From assembly GCF_001591145.1 (NCBI RefSeq), contig NZ_BCUF01000042.1:1-53507 (forward strand): a stretch of DNA of 53,507 nt. The letters are read 5' to 3'. The notes beneath the pieces are model-generated. The model was given only the letters and a program-made list of their open reading frames with translations, was not told where the DNA came from and made no database searches. The translations under genes were made by a program, and so were the position numbers. Numbering within the stretch: position 1 is the stretch's first letter; each line of letters opens with the position of its first letter. This DNA comes from Vibrio harveyi NBRC 15634 = ATCC 14126 = KCTC 12724 (GTDB lineage: Bacteria > Pseudomonadota > Gammaproteobacteria > Enterobacterales > Vibrionaceae). Positions 26,780 through 35,740 of this stretch are shown here, piece by piece.

Positions 26780-27235
26780 CGAACAATGCCTATTTTATTT
26801 TTGTCAGCATCCCTGATGATATATTCAAGAAATCCCTACTCTTGTGATGCCGGTTCCAAATATTTCCAGCAATTTCTATCTATTAAATATGTTTCAATGA
26901 TGAGACTTTTTACCAAGCATTAACCGATCAATTTTTACCCACCAAGATTAAGCTTTAACCAGTTATTGCAAGCCTTATCAGTATGCGATGAGTATAATTG
27001 TTTTGATGCGTAAAATTAAGTTCACCTAGTTTTTTAGTAAAAGTTTTCTTTTTAAAGATTAAATTTTTAGGTGGTGAGTATCAAAAAGTTGCACTTAGAA
27101 AATTAGTCACGTGAGAGATCACAGAAAAACGGTGACTTGCTGGTAATTTATTGATTCGATGACCAGTAAAAAGCTTGTTATAAGGACCAAGAAAGTTGGT
27201 TAAATTGGTAGGGATATTATTGAAGCGTCGTCATA
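26780..27235. other. AT-rich intergenic region (456 bp)
   Basis: Upstream region of the HTH regulator and downstream of the MBL gene. It is AT-rich with A/T runs (for example around 27030-27070) that could act as curved promoter DNA. A short AGTCAC/GTGACT pair (about 27104-27138) is the only inverted repeat noted. No coding region or classical terminator is recognised. Confidence 0.4.
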
Positions 27236-28369
27236 TTATACCCTTATTTTTCTAGCTTGCTCACATAATTTTTCCACCTGCCACCATGCGTTGTTTTTAT
27301 ATTGTTGCGCGACATAAAAACTCTCGCCTGCCATAGGGGTAAGTAACTCAATGTGATCCACTTGGCAATGTGCTATCAAATCCTCAATCGGCTCATCCCA
27401 TTTATGAGTAAACAACTCATACGTTGCCCAGTGTACTGGCAACAGCTTCTTTGCTTGCAGATCTTTAAAAGCTTGCACTGTGTGGTGGGCTTGCATGTGC
27501 CCCCAATTCTCTACCGGATAACCTTGATTGCCTTTCACATCTGCCGCGACTTCCAGACAAGCAATGTCTATCGGTCCGCAGCGCTGAGCGATTTGTACAA
27601 AGTGATTGTCGTAAGCAGTGTCCCCGCTGAAATAAAGCGTCTCTTGTTGTCCTTTCACCACCCAAGACGCCCACAAAGTGGCATTCTTATCCAGATAAGT
27701 TCTACCTGAATTATGGTTAGCGGGCGTGCAAATCAACTCGACGTTGGCGTACTGAACGCTCTCCCACCAATCGAATTCCACTACGTTATCCGGTCTAACG
27801 CCCCAACGAATCAAATGCTTACCGACACCTAGTGGCACGTAAAATGTTACAGATCTATCAGAGTAATAACGTATAGTCGATGCTTCGAGGTGATCGTAAT
27901 GATCATGAGAGATCAGGATGACATCGGGAGTCGGCAAGCTGTCGCGAACTGATGTATTGGGAATATTGCGCTCAAACCACGCCTTCGCAATCAACGGCGA
28001 CGCGTAGTCGAACACAGGGTCAGTCAGGATGCGCACACCATCGGTCTCAATCATCAAAGTGGAATGCCCCAGCCAAGTGACTCGCATCGCTTGTTGTCGC
28101 TCTAAAAACCGCGTGGGCTCTATCACTGAATAAGGCAGTTGCTTATCAGGACTGAGCGGCGAACGCCCGCCCATGTAAGCCCAACACACTTGCCAAAATG
28201 ACTGAGGGCTTGGCACGTTTGGCATCTTATCTTTGACGCGTCCATTTTCAAATTGAGCTGAGTGGTTGATGCGATGCGCCAACTGCGCGTAGTAAGTATG
28301 AGGAGTAATCAGTGATTGCGTTGCGCGCTCACGAGCCAAGTACGTGTTTTTAAGTGTCGTTTCAGACAT
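27236..28369 (-). CDS. MBL-fold metallohydrolase (NAPE-PLD/UlaG-like)
   Basis: Metallo-beta-lactamase-fold hydrolase of 377 residues. The metal motif SHDHYDH occupies about residues 154-160, preceded by the GHSTLMIETDG strand and the TDPVFDYASPL segment, and followed by YFSGDTAYDNHF and LPVHWATYELF. This order matches the group of N-acyl-phosphatidylethanolamine phospholipase D-like and RomA-like proteins, which act on phosphodiester or lipid substrates; the true substrate is unknown. No signal peptide. AGGA lies close to the ATG. It diverges from the Rof-like gene. Confidence 0.85.
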   Translation of the reverse strand: MSETTLKNTYLARERATQSLITPHTYYAQLAHRINHSAQFENGRVKDKMPNVPSPQSFWQVCWAYMGGRSPLSPDKQLPYSVIEPTRFLERQQAMRVTWLGHSTLMIETDGVRILTDPVFDYASPLIAKAWFERNIPNTSVRDSLPTPDVILISHDHYDHLEASTIRYYSDRSVTFYVPLGVGKHLIRWGVRPDNVVEFDWWESVQYANVELICTPANHNSGRTYLDKNATLWASWVVKGQQETLYFSGDTAYDNHFVQIAQRCGPIDIACLEVAADVKGNQGYPVENWGHMQAHHTVQAFKDLQAKKLLPVHWATYELFTHKWDEPIEDLIAHCQVDHIELLTPMAGESFYVAQQYKNNAWWQVEKLCEQARKIRV

Positions 28370-28526
28370 GTCCTATCTACGTCTTGTTCACTAAACTATG
28401 GTTTTAGTTAAGCCTGCTTGTGTGTCTTTTTCATGACCAAAATAGGGCGTAAGATGAAGATTAGGTTTCAGAGAAGGATTCCTGTTCTTAGTCGGTCTTG
28501 ATAAAGAACAGAAAAGGAGAAAAATT

Positions 28527-28772
28527 ATGGTGACCTGCAGCCAATACGATTTTATTGAAATCGCCTGTATGTTTAAGCTACCCGTAGAAATTACGCTCAA
28601 GAACGGTGAGAAGCACCAAGGTAGCGCGTTCGATACTGGTTACGATATGGAACGCCAAGAATGCTTATTTTTGGATATTGAAGGTGAACGCATTTCGTTT
28701 CCAACCGAACAGTTAGTCGCGATGAAAGCACTCAAAGACAATCCGCATTTCAGTGAAGTCACCTTCGGTTGA
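28527..28772 (+). CDS. rof: Rho-binding antiterminator, Rof/YaeO family
   Basis: An 81-residue protein resembling E. coli Rof (YaeO), which binds the RNA-binding domain of the Rho hexamer and inhibits Rho-dependent termination. The shared pattern is an acidic N-terminal part (CSQYDFIEIACMFKLPVEITLKN), an Sm-like beta barrel with GEKHQGSAFDT and an ending VTFG. A good AAAAGGAG site precedes the ATG. The gene is monocistronic with a strong terminator; it diverges from the MBL gene. Confidence 0.8.
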   Translation: MVTCSQYDFIEIACMFKLPVEITLKNGEKHQGSAFDTGYDMERQECLFLDIEGERISFPTEQLVAMKALKDNPHFSEVTFG

Positions 28773-28815
28773 TTGTTCGATATCAACTCCTAAGCACCTA
28801 AGAATCAGATGTAAA

Positions 28816-28850
28816 AAAGCGCCCTTAACTGGCTGAGTTAAGGGCGCTTT
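28816..28850. terminator. Bidirectional terminator, rof / emrB-like
   Basis: A 15-bp stem with arms AAAGCGCCCTTAACT and AGTTAAGGGCGCTTT lies between the convergent rof and DHA2 genes. A/T-rich flanks on both sides allow use in both directions. Confidence 0.9.
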
Positions 28851-28867
28851 AGTTTATGTTTAGAGGT

Positions 28868-30355
28868 TTACTTTGAACGGATAAATACCAGCATCGGCAT
28901 CATGATCACGAACATCACCCCGACCAACTGGAAGGTGTGCACAAACGCGACCATTTGCGATTGCTGATGGAGCATGCTTTGGTACTGCTCCAATGCAGCA
29001 GGATCAGTAATCGACAATCCTTGCTTAGCAGCCCAATCATGCAACACAGGATTGTAAGGATTGAAACCTTCACCCAAAGCGTGCCATTGCTGTTGTCCAT
29101 CACGGTACTGGTATGTGGTAGCGATGGAAATACCAAATGAGCTACCAATGGTTCGGAACAAGTTAAAAATACTCGCCCCTGCTACTGACTGTTCTTTTGG
29201 TAGCGTCATGTAAGCCAGCGTCGACAAAGTCGAGAAAGTCAAACCTAAGCCCATACCTTGAATCATACTTGGCATCACGATCCAGAAAGTGTCAATTTCT
29301 GTCGAGTATAGGGTCATAAAATAACTGCCAATTCCAATACAGGTTAAACCGAATACAATCTTCAACCTTGGATCAAATTGCGGGTTGATGATGATGACCA
29401 AAATTAACATACAGGCGGACGCTAACCCTCGTGGTGCCATCAACATACCTGTGGTCGATACTGGATAGTTCAACAAACTCTCAAGCAGCATAGGCTGTTG
29501 AGTGGTCAAGCCAAACATCGCCATCGAAACGACCGCTATCATCAAAGATGAGACCATGAGGTTTCTGTCTTTGAGGAGCCACAGCGGCGCAATTGGACTC
29601 TTAGTCTTCCAGCTGCGGTAGATCCACATGACTAAGCCCATTATCGCTAGCAGTGCAGCGGTTTGAATGATGCGTGAGTTAAACCAGTCTTCATCGTTCC
29701 CTTTATCGAGCACGAACTGCAACGCACCTACACCGAGCGCCATATAGCCAATGATCCACCAGTCGAAGTTTGGTTTCGACTTGTTGCTGATGTGGATGTA
29801 GCGATAAATCAGCGCGGTACACACCAAACCAAATGGTAAGTTAACGTAGAAAATCCAACGCCAGTTGATGTTATCGGTAATCACACCGCCCACCACCGGA
29901 CCTAAGATAGGACCCAGCAAGATACCGATAGAGAAGATCGCCATCGCCTTGCCTTTTTGCTCAGAAGGGTAAATCTGAACCAATGTGGATTGCGCCAGTG
30001 GAATAACCGAAGCACCAAACGCACCTTGAATGATACGAAATACCACCATCTCTTCGAGCGAGCTGGCTTGTCCACAGAAGGCACTCGCAATGACAAAACC
30101 AATCACCGCCACCAGCATGACTTTGCGTTCACCAAAGCGCGATACCCAAAAACTGGTCATCGGAATGAAGATCGCTTCTGCCATGCTGTAGCCAGTCAGC
30201 ACCCAAGTGATTTGGTCTGCCGTTGCGCCTAGTGCGCCCATCATGTGCGAAAGCGACACGTTGGCAACGGTCATATCTATCAGCACCATGATGGCAGAAA
30301 GCATCACGGCGACGGTGGCGATACCCCGTTTATCTGCCGTAATTTCGTTACTCAT
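28868..30355 (-). CDS. DHA2 family MFS drug efflux pump, EmrB-like
   Basis: Inner-membrane proton-driven exporter with about 14 helices (495 residues), of the EmrB/QacA branch. Characteristic blocks are MVLIDMTVANVSLSHMMGALG near the start, the motif A-like VSRFGERKVMLVAV and LGPILGPVVGG (antiporter motif C). The start codon overlaps the stop of the HlyD-like gene (ATGA, 30352-30355), so the pair is co-translated and should form a tripartite pump with a TolC protein encoded elsewhere. Substrates cannot be told from sequence; hydrophobic toxins or bile-like compounds are usual. Confidence 0.9.
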   Translation of the reverse strand: MSNEITADKRGIATVAVMLSAIMVLIDMTVANVSLSHMMGALGATADQITWVLTGYSMAEAIFIPMTSFWVSRFGERKVMLVAVIGFVIASAFCGQASSLEEMVVFRIIQGAFGASVIPLAQSTLVQIYPSEQKGKAMAIFSIGILLGPILGPVVGGVITDNINWRWIFYVNLPFGLVCTALIYRYIHISNKSKPNFDWWIIGYMALGVGALQFVLDKGNDEDWFNSRIIQTAALLAIMGLVMWIYRSWKTKSPIAPLWLLKDRNLMVSSLMIAVVSMAMFGLTTQQPMLLESLLNYPVSTTGMLMAPRGLASACMLILVIIINPQFDPRLKIVFGLTCIGIGSYFMTLYSTEIDTFWIVMPSMIQGMGLGLTFSTLSTLAYMTLPKEQSVAGASIFNLFRTIGSSFGISIATTYQYRDGQQQWHALGEGFNPYNPVLHDWAAKQGLSITDPAALEQYQSMLHQQSQMVAFVHTFQLVGVMFVIMMPMLVFIRSK

Positions 30356-31377
30356 TGTGCGTTACTTTTTAGATCAACAGTGACTTCAGAACTCGCCCCC
30401 ACACGCAACTGTGGCGCACTTTCAGGTACCTCTAAAGTTAAACGCACAGGGAAGCGTTGTTTGATTTTTACCCAGTTTCCGGTTGCGTTTTCTGGTGGCA
30501 TCAGTGAGAAAGAGGTACCACTTGCAGGCGATAACTGCTCCACTTTTGCATCCCAAACCACATCTGGGTACATGTCGATCACGACTTCAGCGTGCATACC
30601 TGCTTTGATGTGAGTTAAGTCAGTCTCTTTGAAATTCGCGCGCACCCAGTAGCTGTCTTTGATGATCACAGGGAATAGTGTTTGACCGATGCTTACTACC
30701 GAACCCGTATGAGTGTTGATTTCACCTGCAATGCCATCGACTGGAGAAGTGATGTCGGTGTAGCTCAGGTTCAATTCAGCTTGTGCAAGTTGCGCTGCTG
30801 CTTGTTGAACAACCGCCGCTTCTGCACCTTCTTCACCACGGTTTGCGATTGCTTTTTCAACTGTTGCTCGCGCTTGCTCTAGACCAGCTTGCGCGTTAGC
30901 GAGTTTGTTTTTCGCCGTATCAAGGTCTTGGTCAGACGCTAACTTACGTTTCACAAGAGAATCGGTACGTTTGTACTCCACTTGCGCTTCAGTCAAGTTA
31001 GAACGCGCCGCATCCAAACCAGCCACGGCTTCGGTCACTTGTTTGTCTGCCACATCGTGTTGTTGAACGGCCAACTGATAAGCGGCTTTCGCTTGTTTCA
31101 CTGCTAATAAGTAAGGGCGAGAATCAATCTTAAGCAGTAAGTCACCTTTGTTGATGACTTGGAAATCTTTCGCTTCTACTGATACCACCTGACCCTGAAC
31201 CTGTGGAGCGACAGATAGGATTTTGGCTCTTACATACGCATCTTCCGTACTCGGGTGACTGTCGGAATATTGCCAAGACCAGTACATCGCACCAAAGGCG
31301 ATTGCACAAACGAGTAGGAAAAGGATTTTGGTCATTTTAGATTTCGAAGAGGATTTCTTCGCGATATCGTCGCTCAT
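30352..31377 (-). CDS. HlyD/EmrA-type membrane fusion protein
   Basis: Periplasmic adaptor anchored by one N-terminal helix (about residues 15-34), followed by the lipoyl/barrel-sandwich half motif (TEDAYVRAKILSVAPQVQGQVVSV), a long alpha-helical hairpin (about 95-200, rich in Ala/Gln/Lys) and the closing half (YTDITSPVDGIAGEINTHTGSVV). At 341 residues it matches EmrA-family adaptors. It is the first gene of the emrAB-like pair and the palindrome at 31477-31494 lies 100 bp upstream. No regulator gene is adjacent. Confidence 0.9.
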   Translation of the reverse strand: MSDDIAKKSSSKSKMTKILFLLVCAIAFGAMYWSWQYSDSHPSTEDAYVRAKILSVAPQVQGQVVSVEAKDFQVINKGDLLLKIDSRPYLLAVKQAKAAYQLAVQQHDVADKQVTEAVAGLDAARSNLTEAQVEYKRTDSLVKRKLASDQDLDTAKNKLANAQAGLEQARATVEKAIANRGEEGAEAAVVQQAAAQLAQAELNLSYTDITSPVDGIAGEINTHTGSVVSIGQTLFPVIIKDSYWVRANFKETDLTHIKAGMHAEVVIDMYPDVVWDAKVEQLSPASGTSFSLMPPENATGNWVKIKQRFPVRLTLEVPESAPQLRVGASSEVTVDLKSNAQ

Positions 31378-31476
31378 TTATATTGTCCAAGTGTTCAATT
31401 ATGTGATCAGTGTAGGATTTTTCCGCTTTCGAACAACAAGATGATCTGAAAGGTTAAGATCCGATTTTGAGCGTTG

Positions 31477-31494
31477 ATCATTTGTTCAAATGAT
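31477..31494. promoter_or_regulatory. 18-bp palindrome, likely operator of the efflux pump
   Basis: ATCATTTGTTCAAATGAT is a perfect palindrome (8-bp arms, TT centre) 100 bp upstream of the EmrA-like start. Length and symmetry suit a TetR- or MarR-type repressor. The flanks GCGTTG and GCGCAA are not part of the symmetry. Confidence 0.5.
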
Positions 31495-31577
31495 GCGCAA
31501 AGTAATCAGACATAAAGTATAGAATGCGCTAATAATTTCGCGACATTGAAAATAGAAATGATGAATATTTCAGACAG

Positions 31578-31612
31578 AAAAAAGCCCCGTCAGTCTTGGC
31601 TCCAACGGGGCT
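31578..31612 (-). terminator. Terminator of the TRAP operon
   Basis: Arms AGCCCCGT and ACGGGGCT (about 31583-31590 and 31605-31612) with a 14-nt loop. On the minus strand it is followed by TTTTTT. It closes the TAXI-TRAP transcript, 24 bp after the permease stop. Confidence 0.85.
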
Positions 31613-31635
31613 GTTAGGTTATTTTTCTTTAACTA

Positions 31636-34236
31636 TCAACATGCTGTGTCGTTCTGCATTGCCACACGTCGACGTTGTAGCCAAATCACAACACCAAACA
31701 AGAACATTGCTGGAATCCACATCCACTCTTTGCGATAACGCTCAACTGGCACACGCACATCGACAATCTGTTGGTCGAACTGCAATCCTGCCGCCTCTGC
31801 TGGGCTAGCAAAACTAACGATATCAATCAGAGTTTGTTCATCTTGCTGATAAGTCGCTATGCCAAGTGCGTCCAGCTTATCTTGTCCGGTTTCCCCTTCA
31901 GGAACCGAAAGCAGCACCGAGAATTCACGCATCTTACCTACCGCATCTTCACCGCTGATTCGCATTCTGAGTACACCGCCCTCTTCAAGCGGTTCAAGCG
32001 TTTGTGCCAGTTGGGCAGGATTGCTCGATTGGTACGGATCCACCACCATGTCGATCCAGAACCCTGGGCGAAACAAGGTAAATGCTACGAGCAGCAACAA
32101 CACGCCTTCGTACCAACGATTACGAGTCAGGAACCAACCTTGCGTCGCAGCAGCGAATATCAACATCGCAATAGTAGAGATAACAAAGATGGCGATACCG
32201 TGCGCCCAATCCACGTCAATCAACAACAAATCCGTATTGAAGATAAACAAGAACGGCAAAGCCGCGGTTCTCAAACTATAGTAAAACGCGGTTAGGCCCG
32301 TCTTGATTGGATCACCTTTCGACACCGCAGCTGCGGCAAAAGACGCCAGACCTACTGGCGGTGTTACGTCCGCCATGATACCGAAGTAGAACACGAACAA
32401 GTGCACCGCAATCAACGGCACTATCAAGCCGTGTTGTTGACCCAGCGTAACGATAACAGGCGCCAACAAGCTCGATACCACGATGTAGTTCGCCGTCGTT
32501 GGCAAGCCCATGCCTAGAATCAGGCTCAATACCGCCGTGAGCATCAGCATTAACAGCAAGTTACCCATAGACAGCATCTCAACCAAATCAGCCAATACTA
32601 AGCCAACCCCCGTTTGCGATACCGCACCAACAATTACGCCTGCGGTGGCGGTCGCGATGCCAATGCCGATCATATTGCGCGCACCAGCAATCAAGCCTTC
32701 ACGCAAGTCGATACAGCCGTCTTTGAAGTTGCCATAATCGTGTTTGCCATCTTTACGCATCCAACTCAAAAGAGGACGCTGAGTCAAAACGATCACTACC
32801 AGAATCACACTACCCCAAAAAGCAGACAACCCCGGAGACAGACGCTCGACCATCAAACACCACACCAAAACCACCACAGGCAGTAGGTAATGCAAGCCAG
32901 AGAGTAAGACTGCGCGCGTATTTGGTAACTGTTCTAGTGGAGCATCTGGATCTTCTTCTGGTAGCGGCTCATTACTTGCGGCGACTTTTAGCAGTGCCAA
33001 GTAAACCGTAGCCAGAATTAACGCCATCCCAGGTAATACAAAGTCACCCAATACTGGCTTCAACCATCCTAAACCGTAGTAGACTGCCATCGACAATCCA
33101 GAAATCAACGCCGCGCCAAATGCAAATCCCGTGAGTCTCGCTAGCCAAGGTTTTGAGCGTGCGGCATCAATTGGCTGCATGCCCAACTTGAGCGCTTCTA
33201 GATGGACAATATAAAGCAGTGCGATGTAAGAAATTGCGGCAGGTAAGAAGGCATGTTTGATGATCTCAACATAAGGAATGCCGACGTATTCCACCATCAA
33301 AAACGCTGCGGCTCCCATAACAGGAGGCATGATTTGCCCGTTCACCGATGATGCCACTTCGACTGCTCCCGCTTTCTCAGGAGAGAAGCCAACTTTGCGC
33401 ATCATAGGAATAGTGAACGTCCCCGTGGTTACCACGTTGGCGATCGACGATCCCGAAATCAAACCCGTTAAGCCCGAAGCAACGACGGCTGCTTTTGCAG
33501 GACCACCACGCAGGTGCCCCAACATGCTAAATGCCAATTGAATGAAGTAGTGCCCTGCTCCAGCGCGTTCCAATAACGCACCAAACAGAACAAACAAGAA
33601 GACAAAGCTGGTCGATACGCCAAGCGCAATACCAAACACACCCTCCGTGGTGATCCACTGGTGGTTAGCCAGCGCATCCAACTGAACACCGCGATGGGAC
33701 AATAAACCCGGCATATACGGACCAGCTAAGCTGTAGCCGATAAACACCAACGCAATCACCGGCAAAGCAGGACCAAGCACTCGACGCGCGGCTTCTAAAA
33801 GCAAAGGCAAGCCGATCAATGCGGTAATAAAGTCTTCAGTGGTTAAGCTGCCCGGACGTTGTGCTAGTGCTTCGTACATAACAAATAAGTACAGCGAAGA
33901 GGCACAAGCAATCAAACCCAACATGATGTCGAAGACAGGAACACGATCGCGTGGAGAACGCTTAAAAGCGGGGAAAACGAGGAAGGCAAGCAACAGGGCA
34001 AAGCCAAGGTGAATGGCGCGCGTTTCGGTGTCGTTCATCACACCGAAACCGACAATAAATGGGAGCGGAGACGCTATCCAAAGTTGAAACAAAGACCACA
34101 GTAACGCCAAACCCGCAATCAGCTTTTCCATGATTCCGATTGGCAGGCGAGCACCCACATCTTGGGCAATCAGTTCTTCTGCCGACAGCTCATTCGGATG
34201 CATGTCAGCATGGGACGTGGAGATCGTCTTATCCAT
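31636..34236 (-). CDS. Fused TRAP transporter permease with C-terminal DUF3394-like domain
   Basis: Inner-membrane permease of 866 residues joining the small (4-helix) and large (12-helix) TRAP subunits, as is usual when the partner is a TAXI binding protein. The large-subunit blocks include SGSSIANVVTTGTFTIPMM and GMGLPTTANYIVVSSL. After the last transport helices (from about residue 700) comes an extra periplasmic domain with an SFASPAEAAGLQFDQQI segment resembling a PDZ motif, and one further helix near the C-terminus; I associate this with DUF3394. Transport is driven by a sodium or proton gradient. It follows the TAXI gene by 77 bp. Substrate unknown; glutamate or other small acids are common in the family. 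Confidence 0.9.
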   Translation of the reverse strand: MDKTISTSHADMHPNELSAEELIAQDVGARLPIGIMEKLIAGLALLWSLFQLWIASPLPFIVGFGVMNDTETRAIHLGFALLLAFLVFPAFKRSPRDRVPVFDIMLGLIACASSLYLFVMYEALAQRPGSLTTEDFITALIGLPLLLEAARRVLGPALPVIALVFIGYSLAGPYMPGLLSHRGVQLDALANHQWITTEGVFGIALGVSTSFVFLFVLFGALLERAGAGHYFIQLAFSMLGHLRGGPAKAAVVASGLTGLISGSSIANVVTTGTFTIPMMRKVGFSPEKAGAVEVASSVNGQIMPPVMGAAAFLMVEYVGIPYVEIIKHAFLPAAISYIALLYIVHLEALKLGMQPIDAARSKPWLARLTGFAFGAALISGLSMAVYYGLGWLKPVLGDFVLPGMALILATVYLALLKVAASNEPLPEEDPDAPLEQLPNTRAVLLSGLHYLLPVVVLVWCLMVERLSPGLSAFWGSVILVVIVLTQRPLLSWMRKDGKHDYGNFKDGCIDLREGLIAGARNMIGIGIATATAGVIVGAVSQTGVGLVLADLVEMLSMGNLLLMLMLTAVLSLILGMGLPTTANYIVVSSLLAPVIVTLGQQHGLIVPLIAVHLFVFYFGIMADVTPPVGLASFAAAAVSKGDPIKTGLTAFYYSLRTAALPFLFIFNTDLLLIDVDWAHGIAIFVISTIAMLIFAAATQGWFLTRNRWYEGVLLLLVAFTLFRPGFWIDMVVDPYQSSNPAQLAQTLEPLEEGGVLRMRISGEDAVGKMREFSVLLSVPEGETGQDKLDALGIATYQQDEQTLIDIVSFASPAEAAGLQFDQQIVDVRVPVERYRKEWMWIPAMFLFGVVIWLQRRRVAMQNDTAC

Positions 34237-34313
34237 AATTTTCTCACAAACAACAGAGAAGCAAGCGCTGAGAATCCATCGCAGCGCTTGCTAAAAATCG
34301 AAGGTGTTAAGAG

Positions 34314-35285
34314 TTACAACCAGCCGCGCTCTTTGTAGTAGCGAACCGCACCTTCATGCAGTGGCGCAGACAGACCCACCTCAATCATTTCTGATTCTTT
34401 CAGGTCTTTAAATGCTGGGTGCAGGCGTTTGAAGCGGTCTAGGTTATCGAACACAGATTTCGTCAGTTGATACACTAACTCAGGGTCCGTCTCTGCTGTG
34501 GTTGAAAGTACCGCTTTACCGCCGATAGATTGAGTATCGTTCGGGTTGCCACGGTACATTCCGCCCGGAATAGTTGCTTTGGTGAAGTACGCACGCTCAG
34601 CAAGTAGCTTGTCGATTTCAGGACCAGTCACTGGTACTAGCACAGCATCGGTGGTGGTTGATGCTTCCTGAATCGCGCCGTTTGGGTGACCGACGAAGTA
34701 GCTCATTGCATCGATGTTATTGTCACTCATTGCGGAAGCTTGTTCTGCTGGCTTCAGATCCGATACCAAACTGAACACATCTTGCGACCAGCCTTTTGCT
34801 TGCATCACTTGTTCAAACGTATCGCGTTGACCAGAACCAGGGTTACCGATGTTGACGCGCTTGCCTTTCAAATCGTCGAAACTGGTGATGCCCGCGTCTT
34901 TGCGCGCAAGAATCGTGAACACTTCACTTTGTAGGGAGAAAACGGCACGAATATCCGTCATTGGTTGGTTATTTTGGAAAGGAGCCACGCCTTCTAAGGC
35001 TTTGTATTGATGGTCTGACTGCATGATACCGAAGTTGTATTCACCACTGCGCAAACCATTTACGTTTGCCACGCCACCCCCACTGGCCGGAGCATTACAC
35101 TTAATGCTGTGGTCTGCTGCGCCACGGTTTACGAAACGACAGATCGACTGTCCAGCAACGTAATAAACGCCCGTTTGACCACCGGTGCCGATAGTAATAA
35201 ATTTCTCTGCCGCACTTATTTTCTCACTGTATGAGAACAGCGAGACTGCCGAAGCAAATACTGCAATGAGTGTGGTTCCTTTCAT
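34314..35285 (-). CDS. TAXI family TRAP solute-binding protein
   Basis: Periplasmic binding protein of 323 residues with signal peptide (ending near SEKISA) and the TAXI signature FITIGTGGQTGVYYVAGQSICRFVN, followed by RSGEYNFGIMQSD and VNIGNPGSGQRDTFE. It captures substrate for the fused TRAP permease encoded immediately downstream. Length and domain layout are normal. The start follows AGGAAGAACC. A nested palindrome lies 67 bp upstream of the start. The ligand cannot be told from sequence. Confidence 0.9.
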   Translation of the reverse strand: MKGTTLIAVFASAVSLFSYSEKISAAEKFITIGTGGQTGVYYVAGQSICRFVNRGAADHSIKCNAPASGGGVANVNGLRSGEYNFGIMQSDHQYKALEGVAPFQNNQPMTDIRAVFSLQSEVFTILARKDAGITSFDDLKGKRVNIGNPGSGQRDTFEQVMQAKGWSQDVFSLVSDLKPAEQASAMSDNNIDAMSYFVGHPNGAIQEASTTTDAVLVPVTGPEIDKLLAERAYFTKATIPGGMYRGNPNDTQSIGGKAVLSTTAETDPELVYQLTKSVFDNLDRFKRLHPAFKDLKESEMIEVGLSAPLHEGAVRYYKERGWL

Positions 35286-35351
35286 TTTAGGTTCTTCCTG
35301 TCTATCGATTGAAAAATAAAGACATTTTTCTCAGCTAAAGACAGCAAAACC

Positions 35352-35396
35352 GGAAAATACTCGTGTGAAAATTTCGCACTTCATGAGTAATTTTCC
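35352..35396. promoter_or_regulatory. Nested palindrome upstream of the TAXI gene
   Basis: The outer arms GGAAAATACTC (35352-35362) and GAGTAATTTTCC (35385-35396) pair with one bulge. Inside is a second near-palindrome, GTGTGAAAATTTCGCAC (35363-35379). Its position, 67 bp before the start codon, suits an operator that controls solute uptake. Confidence 0.5.
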
Positions 35397-35661
35397 TTAG
35401 TCAGCCAGTCCTTAGCTTCATTTTGTAATTTTTATTTCAGCGTTCGATTAATAATTAACCGAACACTTCCAATCGAATTTATCAGAACAATTTCAAAACC
35501 TAGCTATGGTAATTTTGCACTTTTCTCAGCAACCGAGAATTAACAGAAAATTCATCTTTTTGGTCACGTGTTTACAAATACCAAAGTAGTGCACCACTAT
35601 CGTAGTCATATGGGGAGAGAGAAGAGGTATCGGGAAGGAAAAGAAAACCAGAAAGAATAGA

Positions 35662-35694
35662 TAAAAAAGAGGGGCAATCCCCGCAACTGCCCCT
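35662..35694 (-). terminator. Terminator of ompW
   Basis: Stem GGGGCA / TGCCCC (35671-35676 and 35688-35693); on the minus strand a T-rich tract follows (complement of the A-run at 35663-35669). Confidence 0.7.
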
Positions 35695-35740
35695 AAAAGT
35701 CATGCCAATAATCTTATTGTTCTTTTGCTACTGCTTTTTC

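Larger units (their letters stand above)
35286..35740. other. Intergenic region (455 bp) before the TAXI gene
   Basis: Promoter region of the TAXI-TRAP operon and terminator of ompW. It holds the nested palindrome at 35352-35396 and the ompW terminator at 35662-35694. A TAGTG/CACTA palindrome occurs near 35590. A search by eye for a sigma-54 promoter (GG-N10-GC) gave no correct spacing. No coding region recognised. Confidence 0.5.

Noticed and set aside
27104..27138. AGTCAC...GTGACT inverted repeat upstream of the HTH regulator
   Set aside because: Only six paired bases with a long loop, likely chance.
31771..32295. Plus-strand frames opposite the TRAP permease gene
   Set aside because: Antisense shadows of a long membrane-protein gene with clear family motifs.
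35490..35525. Possible sigma-54 promoter upstream of the TAXI gene (TGGTAATTTTGCAC)
   Set aside because: Only seven bases separate GG from GC; ten are required.
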